Source: Streptomyces sp. GQFP
Lineage (GTDB): Bacteria; Actinomycetota; Actinomycetes; Streptomycetales; Streptomycetaceae
Direction of reading: 5' to 3'
Assembly (NCBI RefSeq): GCF_021545335.1
Contig: NZ_CP089312.1
Location: 4,464,001-4,528,000 of the forward strand
Length of the DNA stretch: 64,000 nt
The first letter of the stretch is position 1. The number at the start of each line of letters is the position of its first letter. The position numbers and the translations under genes were made by a program. Below the pieces are notes generated by a model that saw nothing but the letters and a program-made list of their open reading frames with translations, was not told the origin of the DNA and ran no database searches. Shown here in pieces: positions 51,353 through 59,511 of this stretch.

Positions 51353-52800
51353 GTCCGGAGCCCACGTCCTCGTACCCGCAGGACGGTGGCACCCGTCATC
51401 GGCTGTCCCCTGCGCGCGTGCTCGAAGTCGATCCGCTGATCGACGACCCGGGGACCCGGATCGTGGTGTGCTGCGGGGCCGGTGGGGTCGGTAAGACGAC
51501 CACCGCGGCGGCGCTCGGGCTGCGGGCCGCCGAGCGGGGGCGGAAGGTGGTCGTGCTCACCATCGACCCGGCCCGCAGGCTCGCCCAGTCCATGGGCATC
51601 GACTCGCTCGACAACGTGCCGCGGCGGGTCAAGGGCGTCGAGGGCGGTGGCGAACTGCACGCCATGATGCTCGACATGAAGCGGACGTTCGACGAGATCG
51701 TCGAGGCGCACGCCGACCGTGAGCGGGCCGCCGCGATCCTCAACAACCCCTTCTACCAGTCGCTTTCGGCGGGCTTCGCGGGCACGCAGGAGTACATGGC
51801 GATGGAGAAGCTGGGGCAGCTGCGGTCGCGCGACGAGTGGGATCTCATCGTCGTCGACACTCCGCCGTCGCGGTCCGCGCTGGATTTCCTGGACGCTCCC
51901 AAGCGGCTCGGGTCGTTTCTCGACGGGCGGCTGATCCGGCTGCTGACGGCGCCGGCGAAGCTGGGCGGGCGCGCGGGGATGAAGTTCCTGAACGTCGGGA
52001 TGTCGATGATGACCGGCACCCTGGGGAAGCTGCTGGGCGGTCAACTCCTCAAGGACGTCCAGACGTTCGTGGCCGCGATGGACACCACCTTCGGTGGTTT
52101 CCGTACCCGCGCCGACGCCACGTACCAGCTGCTGCAGGCACCCGGCACGGCGTTCCTCGTGGTGGCGGCCCCGGAGCGGGACGCGCTGCGCGAGGCCGCG
52201 TACTTCGTGGAGCGGCTGGCCGCGGAGGACATGCCGCTCGCCGGACTGGTGCTCAACCGGGTCCACGGCAGCGGCGCCGCCCAGCTGTCGGCCGAGCGCG
52301 CACTCGCCGCCGCGGAAAATCTTGAAGAGCCCCGCATTGTGGATCAGGAGGACGGGAAAGCTGGTCTTCGTAACTCTCCCGACACGTACGGCAGTTCAGA
52401 ACCCCAGGTTTCCGAGACACCAGCTCCCGCAGTTTCCGAGACACCGGCTCCCGAAGTTCCCGCAGGTCCTGAGGCAGACGTCGAAGAACACGTCGAAGGC
52501 TCCCCCATCGCCACCGACAGTGCCCCGACGGCCGAAGCGAACGACCCCACCGTCGAACAACTCACCGCAGGCCTGCTCCGGCTGCACGCCGACCGTATGC
52601 AACTGCTCTCCCGCGAGCAGCGCACACGTGACCGCTTCACCGCGCTCCACCCGGAGGTGGCTGTGACCGAGGTCGCCGCACTGCCCGGCGACGTCCATGA
52701 CCTCGCGGGACTGCGGAACATCGGCAACCGGCTCGCGACCGACCGGCCGGAGCTGCCGGAGCCGTCAGCGTCGACGAAGCTGCCGGAGGCGAGTGAGTGA
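51349..52800 (+). CDS. GET3/ArsA-like ATPase, second of a pair
   Basis: This 483-aa partner has GAGGVGKTTTAAALGLRAAERG (deviant Walker A), TIDPARRLAQSMGI, DLIVVDTPPSRSALDFLDAP (Walker B) and VLNRVHGSGA. After about residue 325 there is an acidic, Pro/Glu-rich insert containing a duplicated SETPAPaVSETPAPeV segment. The C-terminal helical domain follows (LHADRMQLLSREQRTRDRFT). It starts inside the stop of the upstream partner. Together they would make an unequal heterodimer. It converges on wblA, with 11 bases between the stops. Confidence 0.87.
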   Translation: MSPEPTSSYPQDGGTRHRLSPARVLEVDPLIDDPGTRIVVCCGAGGVGKTTTAAALGLRAAERGRKVVVLTIDPARRLAQSMGIDSLDNVPRRVKGVEGGGELHAMMLDMKRTFDEIVEAHADRERAAAILNNPFYQSLSAGFAGTQEYMAMEKLGQLRSRDEWDLIVVDTPPSRSALDFLDAPKRLGSFLDGRLIRLLTAPAKLGGRAGMKFLNVGMSMMTGTLGKLLGGQLLKDVQTFVAAMDTTFGGFRTRADATYQLLQAPGTAFLVVAAPERDALREAAYFVERLAAEDMPLAGLVLNRVHGSGAAQLSAERALAAAENLEEPRIVDQEDGKAGLRNSPDTYGSSEPQVSETPAPAVSETPAPEVPAGPEADVEEHVEGSPIATDSAPTAEANDPTVEQLTAGLLRLHADRMQLLSREQRTRDRFTALHPEVAVTEVAALPGDVHDLAGLRNIGNRLATDRPELPEPSASTKLPEASE

Positions 52801-52811
52801 GCGGGACCGGC

Positions 52812-53150
52812 TCAGCCGACCGCCAAGTAGCTCTCGTACACCTCTTCCTCGTCGAGGGGCAGGATTCCCACCCCCCGCTCGTACTCCGTTCGCGCGGTTT
52901 CGAGCAGCCGACGCCATGAGGTGACGGTGGGACGCCTGCGCAGCAGTGCGCGGCGCTCCCGCTCCGTCATTCCTCCCCACACGCCGAACTCGACGCGGTT
53001 GTCGAGCGCGTCGGCCAGGCATTCCGTGCGTACCGGACATCCGGTGCACACCGCCTTGGCCCTGTTCTGCGCTGCTCCTTGAACGAACAGTTCATCCGGA
53101 TCGGTAGTGCGGCAGGCCGCCTGCGCACTCCAGTCGGTTACCCAGCCCAT
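52812..53150 (-). CDS. wblA: WhiB-family iron-sulfur regulator WblA
   Basis: This 112-aa developmental regulator of Streptomyces lowers antibiotic production and supports sporulation. The four Cys that hold a 4Fe-4S cluster are in QAACRTTDPD, AVCTGCPVRTEC (Cx2Cx5C), and the DNA-binding G[VI]WGG turn is in EFGVWGGMTERERRALLRRR. The start at ATG 53150 gives the length reported in S. coelicolor; an in-frame ATG at 53207 would add 19 residues. The mycobacterial equivalent is WhiB4. It has a long upstream region shared with ponA2. Confidence 0.93.
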   Translation of the reverse strand: MGWVTDWSAQAACRTTDPDELFVQGAAQNRAKAVCTGCPVRTECLADALDNRVEFGVWGGMTERERRALLRRRPTVTSWRRLLETARTEYERGVGILPLDEEEVYESYLAVG

Positions 53151-53559
53151 ACCGGCGCCGTCCTCTCCCGAATCGAGGCTCCCCCACGGCGGCAGCGGCA
53201 TATTCACCGCCGCCAGTTGAGGACGTTACGGAAGGTGGGCACAGCGCAACACCCCCTTCGGGCCCAATCTTGAATGGCCCGAACGGACTATGGGTAAGCG
53301 GCAGATCACCCGGGGGAGTGAGCGACCGACATGCGTGACTATCCCGGCAAACCGGGACAGTTCAGCTGGGTCACAACGGACACCTGGTGACACACAAGGC
53401 GGATTCGGGCACGTACTCACCAAAAAAAGTTGGACTACATCCGAAACGATTCGGGTCTCACGGACGTATTGATACGTGACCTCACTGCTGTGACAGTTGT
53501 GAGCAGCTTAGGCCAAGGCCTGTACGCGTGTCCGGCGAATGAGAACGTAGGCTGCCCCC
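53151..53559. promoter_or_regulatory. Divergent control region of wblA and the PBP gene
   Basis: About 410 bases without genes. TCCCGG-CAAA-CCGGGA (53342-53357) is an inverted repeat, and GTCAC-N12-GTGAC lies at about 53375-53396. An A-rich patch (CACCAAAAAAAGTTGGAC) follows near 53425. Both genes read outward, so these are candidate sites for wblA regulators. No site was assigned to a named regulator. Confidence 0.5.
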
Positions 53560-55824
53560 ATGCCAAACAAGCGATCGGGTGGTGGCCTGTCGGCAGCGCA
53601 GCAGGCCGCCAAGTTCCTCGGTGTCAGCGTGCTCGCGGGAGCCGTCATGGCGGGCATCGCGCTGCCCGCCGTCGGCGCGCTCGGTCTCGCGGCGAAGGGG
53701 TCGGTCGAGGGGTTCGACGAGATCCCGGCCAACCTCAAGCGCCCGCCGCTGAGCCAGCGCACCACGATCCTGGACGCCAAGGGCGGCCAGATCGCCACGG
53801 TGTACTCGCGCGACCGCACGGTGGTCGAGCTGAAGGACATCTCGCCGTACATGCAGAAGGCGATCGTCGCGATCGAGGACTCCCGGTTCTACGAGCACGG
53901 CGCGATCGACCTCAAGGGCGTCCTGCGCGCCCTCAACAGGAACGCGCAGAGCGGCGGCGTCGCGGAGGGCGCCTCCACGCTCACGCAGCAGTACGTGAAG
54001 AACGTGTTCGTCGAGGAGGCGGGCGACGACCCGACGAAGGTCGCGCAGGCCACGCAGCAGACCGTCGGCCGCAAGGTCCAGGAGCTGAAGTTCGCGATCC
54101 AGGTCGAGGAGGAGCTGGGCAAGAAGAAGATCCTCGAGAACTACCTGAACATCACGTTCTTCGGCCAGCAGGCCTACGGCGTCGAGGCCGGCGCCCGGCG
54201 CTACTTCTCCAAGTCCGCCAAGGCCCTCACCCTCCCCCAGGCGGCCCTCCTGGCCGGTCTCGTCCAGTCGCCGAGCCGGTACGACCCGGTGAACGACCCG
54301 GCGGAGGCCACCAAGCGCCGCAACACCGTGCTCCAGCGGATGGCGGAGGTCGGTGACATCACCCCGCAGGAGGCCGCCGAGGCGAAGAAGAAGCCGCTCG
54401 GCCTGAAGGTCAGCCAGCCCAAGAACGGCTGCATCGCGGCGGTCAAGGGCGCGGGCTTCTTCTGCAAGTACGTCGAGCAGGAGTTCCTCGGCAACCCGGT
54501 CTTCGGCAAGACCCGCGAGGCCCGGGCGAAGATCTGGAACCAGGGCGGACTGACCATCCGTACGACGCTGGACCCGCAGTCGCAGGCGTCCGTGCAGGCG
54601 TCGATCAAGGAGCACGTGTACAAGTCGGACTCGGTCGCGACGGCGGTCACGCTGGTCGAGCCGGGCACCGGCAAGATCCTCGGCATGGGCCAGTCGAAGC
54701 CGTACGGCTACGGCAAGAACGAGACCGAGATCAACTACTCGGTCGGCAGCGACCGGGGCGGCTCCAACTACGGCTTCCCGACCGGTTCGACGTTCAAGCC
54801 GTTCGTGGCGGCGGCCGCCCTGGAGGAGGGCCGCCCGGCGATCCAGGAGTACTCGGCGCCGTACGAGATGGAGTACCCGAGCCCGGTCCAGACGTGCAGC
54901 GGCAGTCCGTGGACCAACCAGGAGAAGGCGAAGGTCGAGAACGAGAGCGAGACGGAGAAGGGCCCGTACCGCCTGCGCAAGGCGATGGAGCTGTCGGTCA
55001 ACACCTACTTCGTGCAGATGATCTCCGACATCGGCCTCTGCCCGGTGGTCAAGATGACCGACGCGCTGCACGTCACCCAGGGCAACGGCGACAAGCTGCC
55101 CGAGGTGCCCGCCATCGCGCTCGGTTCCAAGGGCATCTCCCCGCTGACGATGGCGAGCGCGTACGCGGCCTTCGCCTCCCGGGGCATGTACTGCACGCCG
55201 ATCGCCATCGAGTCGATCACCCAGAAGGCCAACGGCAAGCAGAAGTCGCTCGAGGTCCCGAAGTCGACGTGCTCGCGCGCGATGTCGGAGACCACCGCCG
55301 ACACCATCAACACCCTGCTCCAGGGCGTGGTCGACTCCGGCACCGGCCAGTCGGCCGGCCTCACCGACCGCGACAACGCCGGTAAGACGGGTACGACGGA
55401 CGAGCGCAAGAACGCCTGGTTCGTCGGCTACACGCCGACCCTGTCCGGCGCCGTCTGGGTCGGCAGCGCCATGCAGAACGTGAAGATGACCAACATCAGG
55501 ATCGGCGGCGTCTGGAACGAACTCGTGTACGGCGGCCAGGTCCCGGGCCCCATCTGGAAGGACGCCATGACCGGCGCCCTCGACGGCAAGGACTCCGGGC
55601 AGTTCAACCTCGTACCGATCATCGAACCGCCCGTCCAGAGGCCGGACGACGACAACGGAGACGATGACGACAACGGGGACGACCAGGGCAACGACAACGG
55701 CGGCAACAGCACGGACGGCGGCAACACGACGCTCCCGACCCCGACCTTCTCCCTCCCCGAGGGCTTCATCCAGGGCAACGACAACGGCGGCAACAACGGG
55801 AACAGCACCGGGGGTTTCCCGTAG
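53560..55824 (+). CDS. Class A penicillin-binding protein (PonA2-like)
   Basis: This 754-aa bifunctional peptidoglycan synthase has one N-terminal membrane helix (FLGVSVLAGAVMAGIALPAV). The GT51 glycosyltransferase domain has IVAIEDSRFYEHGAIDLKGV (catalytic Glu near 106), GASTLTQQYVKN and LLAGLVQSPSRYDP. The transpeptidase domain has SxxK in PTGSTFKPFVAAAAL (Ser near 409), SxN in MELSVNTYFVQM and KTG in NAGKTGTTDERKNAW. The C-terminal about 55 residues are Asp/Asn/Gly-rich (DDDNGDDDDNGDDQGNDNGG), likely disordered outside the cell. The mycobacterial equivalent is PonA2 (Rv3682), next to WhiB4, with the same order. Confidence 0.95.
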   Translation: MPNKRSGGGLSAAQQAAKFLGVSVLAGAVMAGIALPAVGALGLAAKGSVEGFDEIPANLKRPPLSQRTTILDAKGGQIATVYSRDRTVVELKDISPYMQKAIVAIEDSRFYEHGAIDLKGVLRALNRNAQSGGVAEGASTLTQQYVKNVFVEEAGDDPTKVAQATQQTVGRKVQELKFAIQVEEELGKKKILENYLNITFFGQQAYGVEAGARRYFSKSAKALTLPQAALLAGLVQSPSRYDPVNDPAEATKRRNTVLQRMAEVGDITPQEAAEAKKKPLGLKVSQPKNGCIAAVKGAGFFCKYVEQEFLGNPVFGKTREARAKIWNQGGLTIRTTLDPQSQASVQASIKEHVYKSDSVATAVTLVEPGTGKILGMGQSKPYGYGKNETEINYSVGSDRGGSNYGFPTGSTFKPFVAAAALEEGRPAIQEYSAPYEMEYPSPVQTCSGSPWTNQEKAKVENESETEKGPYRLRKAMELSVNTYFVQMISDIGLCPVVKMTDALHVTQGNGDKLPEVPAIALGSKGISPLTMASAYAAFASRGMYCTPIAIESITQKANGKQKSLEVPKSTCSRAMSETTADTINTLLQGVVDSGTGQSAGLTDRDNAGKTGTTDERKNAWFVGYTPTLSGAVWVGSAMQNVKMTNIRIGGVWNELVYGGQVPGPIWKDAMTGALDGKDSGQFNLVPIIEPPVQRPDDDNGDDDDNGDDQGNDNGGNSTDGGNTTLPTPTFSLPEGFIQGNDNGGNNGNSTGGFP

Positions 55825-55844
55825 AGACGCCGCGTAGTACGTGA

Positions 55845-55878
55845 ATGGGGGCGCCCTTCCTGAGAAGGGCGCCCCCAT
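55845..55878. terminator. Convergent terminator between the PBP gene and yqeY
   Basis: Perfect 15-bp arms (ATGGGGGCGCCCTTC / GAAGGGCGCCCCCAT) with loop CTGA lie 20 bases after one stop and 35 from the other. It can serve both strands. Confidence 0.87.
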
Positions 55879-55913
55879 CGACGTACAGGCGCGTTGGTCT
55901 CTGTGGCGGCCGG

Positions 55914-56378
55914 TCAGCCGGCGAGGAGCTTCTTGACGGCGGCGGCGACCCGGCCGCCCTCCGCGAGGCCCGCGACCTTCGGGTTCACGATCTTCATGAC
56001 CTGGCCCATGGCCCGCGGCCCCTCCGCGCCGGCCGCCTTCGCCTCCTCGACGGCCTGGGCGACGAGCTGGTTCAGCTCGTCGTCGCTGAGCTGCTTGGGC
56101 AGGTAGGTGGCGAGGATCTCGCCTTCCGCCCTCTCCCGCTCGGCCGACTCGGTCCGACCGCCCTGCGCGAACGCCTCGGCGGCCTCACGGCGCTTCTTCG
56201 CCTCGCGCGTGATCACCTTGGTGACCTCCTCGTCGGAGAGCTCGCGCTTCTCCTTGCCGGAGACCTCCTCCTGGGTGATCGCGGTGAGGGTGAGCCGGAG
56301 CGTCGAGGAGCGGAGCTCGTCGCGCTCCTTGATGGCGGCGTTGAGGTCTTCCCTGAGCTTCGACTTGAGCGTGGTCAT
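55914..56378 (-). CDS. GatB/YqeY domain-containing protein
   Basis: This 154-aa protein opens MTTLKSKLREDLNAAIKERD, with RLTLTAITQEEVSGKEKREL, ILATYLPKQLSDDELNQLV and AMGQVMKIVNPKVAGLAEGG. It is a stand-alone version of the tail domain of the amidotransferase subunit GatB, and is likely to interact with tRNA. No other Gat subunit is nearby, so a separate role is likely. It is divergent from the metallophosphoesterase gene. Confidence 0.9.
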   Translation of the reverse strand: MTTLKSKLREDLNAAIKERDELRSSTLRLTLTAITQEEVSGKEKRELSDEEVTKVITREAKKRREAAEAFAQGGRTESAERERAEGEILATYLPKQLSDDELNQLVAQAVEEAKAAGAEGPRAMGQVMKIVNPKVAGLAEGGRVAAAVKKLLAG

Positions 56379-56456
56379 GCGAACGATTGTCGCAGGTGCG
56401 GCGAGCGGACCGCCCGCGGATTTCCACCGCACCTCGCCGCCTGACACGATGGGAGC

Positions 56457-57380
56457 ATGCGCGCGCGATACGGAGTACCCCTGGGAATCACGGCGGTTGC
56501 CGCCGCCGGCCTCGCCTACTCGGTCGGATTCGAGGCCCGCTTCTTCCGCCTCCGCCGGGTCACCGTGCCAGTGCTGCCCGCCGGAATGCGCCCGCTCCGC
56601 GTCCTCCAGGTCTCCGACATCCACATGGTCGGCGGCCAGTACAAGAAGCAGCGCTGGCTCCGCTCGCTGGCCGGTCTGCGCCCCGACTTCGTGATCAACA
56701 CGGGCGACAACCTGTCCGACCCGGAGGGCGTGCCGGAGGTGCTGGACGCGCTGGGCCCGCTGATGGAGTTCCCGGGCGCGTACGTCTTCGGCTCGAACGA
56801 CTACTACGGCCCGACGCCCCGTAACCCCGCCCGGTACCTGGTCGAGAAGATCCAGGGCAAGCACGGCCTCAACGGCAACGCGCCCGCGGTCAACGTGATC
56901 CACAACCCGTGGGAGCAGCTGCGCGACGGCTTCGACACGGCGGGCTGGCTGAACCTGACGAACACGCGCGGCACGCTGAAGATCGACGGCATGTCGGTGG
57001 AGCTGACGGGCCTGGACGACCCGCACATCAAGCGCGACCGCTACGAGGAGGTGGCCGGCGGCCCGTCGTCGTCGTCGGACATCTCCCTGGCCGTGGTCCA
57101 CGCCCCCTACCTCCGGGTCCTGGACGCGTTCACGGCGGACGCGTACCCGCTGACCCTGGCGGGCCACACGCACGGCGGCCAGCTGTGCATCCCCTTCTAC
57201 GGCGCCCTGGTCACCAACTGCGACCTGGACACGGACCGCGTCAAGGGCCTGTCGACGCACACGGCGGAGGGCAGGACGTCGTACCTCCACGTCTCGGCGG
57301 GCTGCGGCGCGAACCGCTACACGCCGGCGAGGTTCGCATGCCCCCCGGAGGCGACCCTGCTGACGCTGACGGGCCCGTAA
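56457..57380 (+). CDS. Membrane-anchored metallophosphoesterase
   Basis: The 307-aa product has an N-terminal helix (VPLGITAVAAAGLAYSVGFE). A calcineurin-like domain has five metal motifs: VLQVSDIHMVGG (DxH), NTGDNLSDPEG (GD), GSNDYYG (GNxD/E variant, with Asn-Asp), a His in AVVHAPYL and GHTHGGQLCIP (GHxH). It is similar to YkuE/YaeI-type phosphodiesterases acting on lipids such as UDP-diacylglucosamine. The mycobacterial equivalent Rv3683 also follows ponA2. This gene is the last one of the conserved block. Confidence 0.87.
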   Translation: MRARYGVPLGITAVAAAGLAYSVGFEARFFRLRRVTVPVLPAGMRPLRVLQVSDIHMVGGQYKKQRWLRSLAGLRPDFVINTGDNLSDPEGVPEVLDALGPLMEFPGAYVFGSNDYYGPTPRNPARYLVEKIQGKHGLNGNAPAVNVIHNPWEQLRDGFDTAGWLNLTNTRGTLKIDGMSVELTGLDDPHIKRDRYEEVAGGPSSSSDISLAVVHAPYLRVLDAFTADAYPLTLAGHTHGGQLCIPFYGALVTNCDLDTDRVKGLSTHTAEGRTSYLHVSAGCGANRYTPARFACPPEATLLTLTGP

Positions 57381-57434
57381 CCCACACAGCCCGCCCGAAT
57401 CGCCCGATTTACGCCCTCGCCCTAGCGTGAGGGC

Positions 57435-58214
57435 ATGACCGCCCCGATACCCAGCGACATACCGGACCTCCCCGCACTCCCCGGCGTACCCGCGGCCCTG
57501 CTCCCCTCCCCCGTCCCCGCGACGGCGGTGGTGACCCCGGTACGCCGCCCGGCGACAGCGATCTTCCGCCTGCTGACGGCAGCGACGGCGGCGACGGCCG
57601 TCACGATGGAACTCCTCCTGGGCAGCCCCGCGGAGGTCCTGAGCCGCTTCACGATCCAGAGCAGCATCCTGCTGACCCTGGTCATGACGATCTCGGCCCG
57701 CCGAGCCTGGACGGCCCGCCGCCCGCTGCCGGCCGGCCTTACGGGCGCCACGCTCCTGTACGCGTTGATCGCTGCCCTGGTCCACCACTTGCTGGTCGCG
57801 AACGCATCAAGCCCGTTCGCGGTGCCTTCTCCGTCCACGGGCTGGCACGCCATCACCAACCAGCTGTTGCATACGGCGATCCCGATCGCGGCGCTGGTCA
57901 ACTGGCTGCTGCTGACCGCCTCGGGCCGGCTGCACCTGCGCCAGGCGGCGCCGTGGCTGCTGTACCCCATGGCGTACTTGGCCTTCTCCCTGGCGAGAGG
58001 CGAGCTGCTCCTGCCCGGCACACCGGGCCGCTATCTGTACGGCTTCCTGGACGTGGCCGAGCACGGCTACAAGAGCGTCCTGGCCAACGCACTCCTTCTC
58101 GGCCTGGCCTTCTACGCCCTGGCCGTCACCCTCGTAACCCTCGACCACATCCGCCCGAACCCGGTCCACCACCGCACGAAAACCGGATTTCGCCTGGGGC
58201 CACCGGTGGGCTAA
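57435..58214 (+). CDS. Pr6Pr family membrane protein
   Basis: This 259-aa protein has about six hydrophobic segments: AIFRLLTAATAATAVTMELL, FTIQSSILLTLVMTIS, LTGATLLYALIAALVHHLL, LLHTAIPIAALVNWLLL, PWLLYPMAYLAFSLARGELL and LLLGLAFYALAVTLVTLD. The FTIQSSIL...HHLL...LHxxIP pattern resembles the Pr6Pr (FAR-17a/AIG1-like) family. Its catalytic or transport role is unknown. The N-terminus is Pro/Ala-rich. It ends 43 bases before tRNA-Pro and marks the border of the accessory region. Confidence 0.72.
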   Translation: MTAPIPSDIPDLPALPGVPAALLPSPVPATAVVTPVRRPATAIFRLLTAATAATAVTMELLLGSPAEVLSRFTIQSSILLTLVMTISARRAWTARRPLPAGLTGATLLYALIAALVHHLLVANASSPFAVPSPSTGWHAITNQLLHTAIPIAALVNWLLLTASGRLHLRQAAPWLLYPMAYLAFSLARGELLLPGTPGRYLYGFLDVAEHGYKSVLANALLLGLAFYALAVTLVTLDHIRPNPVHHRTKTGFRLGPPVG

Positions 58215-58257
58215 AGTAAACGACGTCGCCACGACAAGCAGGACAAGCAGCGACATC

Positions 58258-58331
58258 GGGGTGTAGCGCAGCTTGGCAGCGCGCTTCGTTCGGGACGAAG
58301 AGGTCGTGGGTTCAAATCCCGCCACCCCGAC
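58258..58331 (+). tRNA. tRNA-Pro (anticodon CGG)
   Basis: Acceptor CGGGGTG pairs with CACCCCG, with discriminator A. The D-arm is TAGCGCAGCTTGGCAGCGCG, the anticodon arm CTTCG-TTCGGGA-CGAAG gives anticodon CGG (Pro, codon CCG) and the T-arm is GGGTTCAAATCCC. CCA is not encoded. Confidence 0.96.
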
Positions 58332-58346
58332 AGCTAAGCAGCAGGT

Positions 58347-58381
58347 CAGGGCCACCTACTGAAGTAGTAGGTGGCCCTGAT
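58347..58381 (+). terminator. Terminator of tRNA-Pro
   Basis: The perfect 15-bp arms TCAGGGCCACCTACT / AGTAGGTGGCCCTGA have a 5-base loop and are followed by TTTTG. Confidence 0.88.
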
Positions 58382-58407
58382 TTTGTGCTGCGTGACCAAC
58401 TGCGTGA

Positions 58408-58718
58408 CTACCACTTCGGACCGGCGCCGAAGATGCCGTCCATGGCGGTCGCACCGGACTGGATCACCGGGCGAATCTGCTTCCGGTAGACCTCTTCCGC
58501 GACGGCCGTACTGGAGTGACCGACCAGACGGGAGATCTCCTCCAGTAGCAGGCCGTTGTCAGACAGGATCGACACGAAGCTCTGCCGAAACTCCCGGGGC
58601 GTCCACTCCTGCGGGTCGGTCCCTTCGGCGATGGATACCCATACCTGCCGCCCGACGACATGGCCCCAGGGAGCAGCGCTATCGCGCGTAGCCCGCGCGA
58701 TCCGCTCGTGTCGCGTCA
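58408..58718 (-). pseudogene. Truncated tyrosine integrase (catalytic C-terminus only)
   Basis: The last about 100 residues of a phage-type tyrosine recombinase read toward tRNA-Pro: WTPREFRQSFVSILSDNG has the catalytic R-x-x-R box, ISRLVGHSSTAVAEEVYRKQ gives the GH and the nucleophilic Tyr, and QIRPVIQSGATAMDGIFG is the end. The stop is at 58408. Upstream the frame closes at a TGA that is the yoeB stop (58716-58718), so the N-terminal arm-binding and core domains are gone. The conserved His after box II is Gln (FRQSF). Position and direction are those of an integrase left at the end of a tRNA-inserted element. Confidence 0.8.
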
Positions 58719-58976
58719 GTTCTCATAGTGGTAGCGGCACTGCGCGATCAGGACGCCGTCCTCGGTGGCCTTGTAGATCAGCCGGTGCTCGTCGTTGATG
58801 CGGCGCGACCAGTAGCCCTGGAATCCGTGCTTGAGCGGTTCCGGTTTCCCGATCCCCTCGTTGCCGTTCCGGGCAATGTCCGCAATGAGCGTATTGATGC
58901 GCTTCAGGATCTTGCGGTCCTGAAGCTGCCACCAGAGGTAGTCCTCCCAGGCGCGGGAGGAGAAGGTGATCTTCAT
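58716..58976 (-). CDS. yoeB: YoeB-type mRNA interferase toxin
   Basis: This 86-aa ribosome-dependent RNase has the typical WEDYLWWQLQDRKILKRINTLI region. Its catalytic stretch holds GIGKPEPLKHGFQGYWSRRI (Glu base), NDEHRLIYKATED (Arg) and the C-terminal HYEN (the His-Tyr end needed for activity). All these positions match E. coli YoeB. It lies 12 bases after its antitoxin stop. Its last codons abut the truncated integrase. Confidence 0.94.
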   Translation of the reverse strand: MKITFSSRAWEDYLWWQLQDRKILKRINTLIADIARNGNEGIGKPEPLKHGFQGYWSRRINDEHRLIYKATEDGVLIAQCRYHYEN

Positions 58977-58988
58977 TCGCGGCCCGCG

Positions 58989-59243
58989 TCAGTCGGTCGT
59001 CAGCTCGCGTACGGTCCCGCCGCCGTTTTCCAGCTCGTCGATGGATGCGAGCAGGCGCCGGGCATTCGAAGGGCTGCGCAACAGGTACGCCGTCTCCTTC
59101 AAGGACTCATAGTCCTCAAGGGAGACGATGACGACCGGTTCATGTCCGGCCCGGGTGATGACGACCTCTTCACGGTCGTCAGTAACGGCATTGAGCACCT
59201 CGGCGTACCGCGCGCGAGACTCGGAATACGTCATGGTCTTCAC
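58989..59243 (-). CDS. yefM: YefM-type antitoxin (Phd/YefM family)
   Basis: The 84-aa antitoxin starts at GTG 59243 with AAGGAGGGG 6 bases upstream (an ATG at 59234 is an internal alternative). The DNA-binding N-terminus MTYSESRARYAEVLNAVTDD is followed by EEVVITRAGHEPVVIVSLED and ESLKETAYLLRSPSNARRLL. The end (ASIDELENGGGTVRELTTD) wraps the YoeB toxin. It should repress its own operon through the operator at 59263-59282. Confidence 0.93.
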   Translation of the reverse strand: MKTMTYSESRARYAEVLNAVTDDREEVVITRAGHEPVVIVSLEDYESLKETAYLLRSPSNARRLLASIDELENGGGTVRELTTD

Positions 59244-59262
59244 GATCACCCCTCCTTCACCA

Positions 59263-59302
59263 ACGTACAAGAAATTGTACGTCGACCTCGGCAGTGCGGC
59301 AA
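59263..59302 (-). promoter_or_regulatory. yefM-yoeB promoter and operator
   Basis: ACGTACAA-GAAA-TTGTACGT (59263-59282) is a perfect inverted repeat containing the TGTAC core known from E. coli YefM operators. The minus-strand -10 TACAAT (59279-59274) lies within it. A -35 TTGCCG (59302-59297) is 17 bases upstream, close to the sigma-70 consensus. Confidence 0.75.
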
Positions 59303-59453
59303 GCACCTGAACGACGGCTGCGACCGAGCAACCTCCCGCGCGCAGGTTCCGCGGCGGGTGAAACATGGCAGGCAGCATCGTGGACCATGCACCGCACGTC
59401 GGCGATCCCTACGGTGGCCACCGGCGAGCGCGAGACGATGCCTGAATGCGGAC

Positions 59454-59484
59454 TTGCCAGGCTCTCCTCAAGGGAGCATAGATT
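59454..59484 (+). promoter_or_regulatory. Possible promoter of the STAND NTPase gene
   Basis: TTGCCA (59454-59459) and TAGATT (59479-59484) have a 19-base spacer. The pair lies 28 bases before the GTG start, with the ribosome site AGGGGGAG just upstream of the start. Confidence 0.4.
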
Positions 59485-59511
59485 GGCTCCAGTTGATCGT
59501 CAGGGGGAGCT

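Noticed and set aside
53482..55878. 798-aa minus-strand frame opposite the penicillin-binding protein
   Set aside because: Antisense of catalytic GT51 and transpeptidase domains; Leu/Asp/Arg-rich low complexity.
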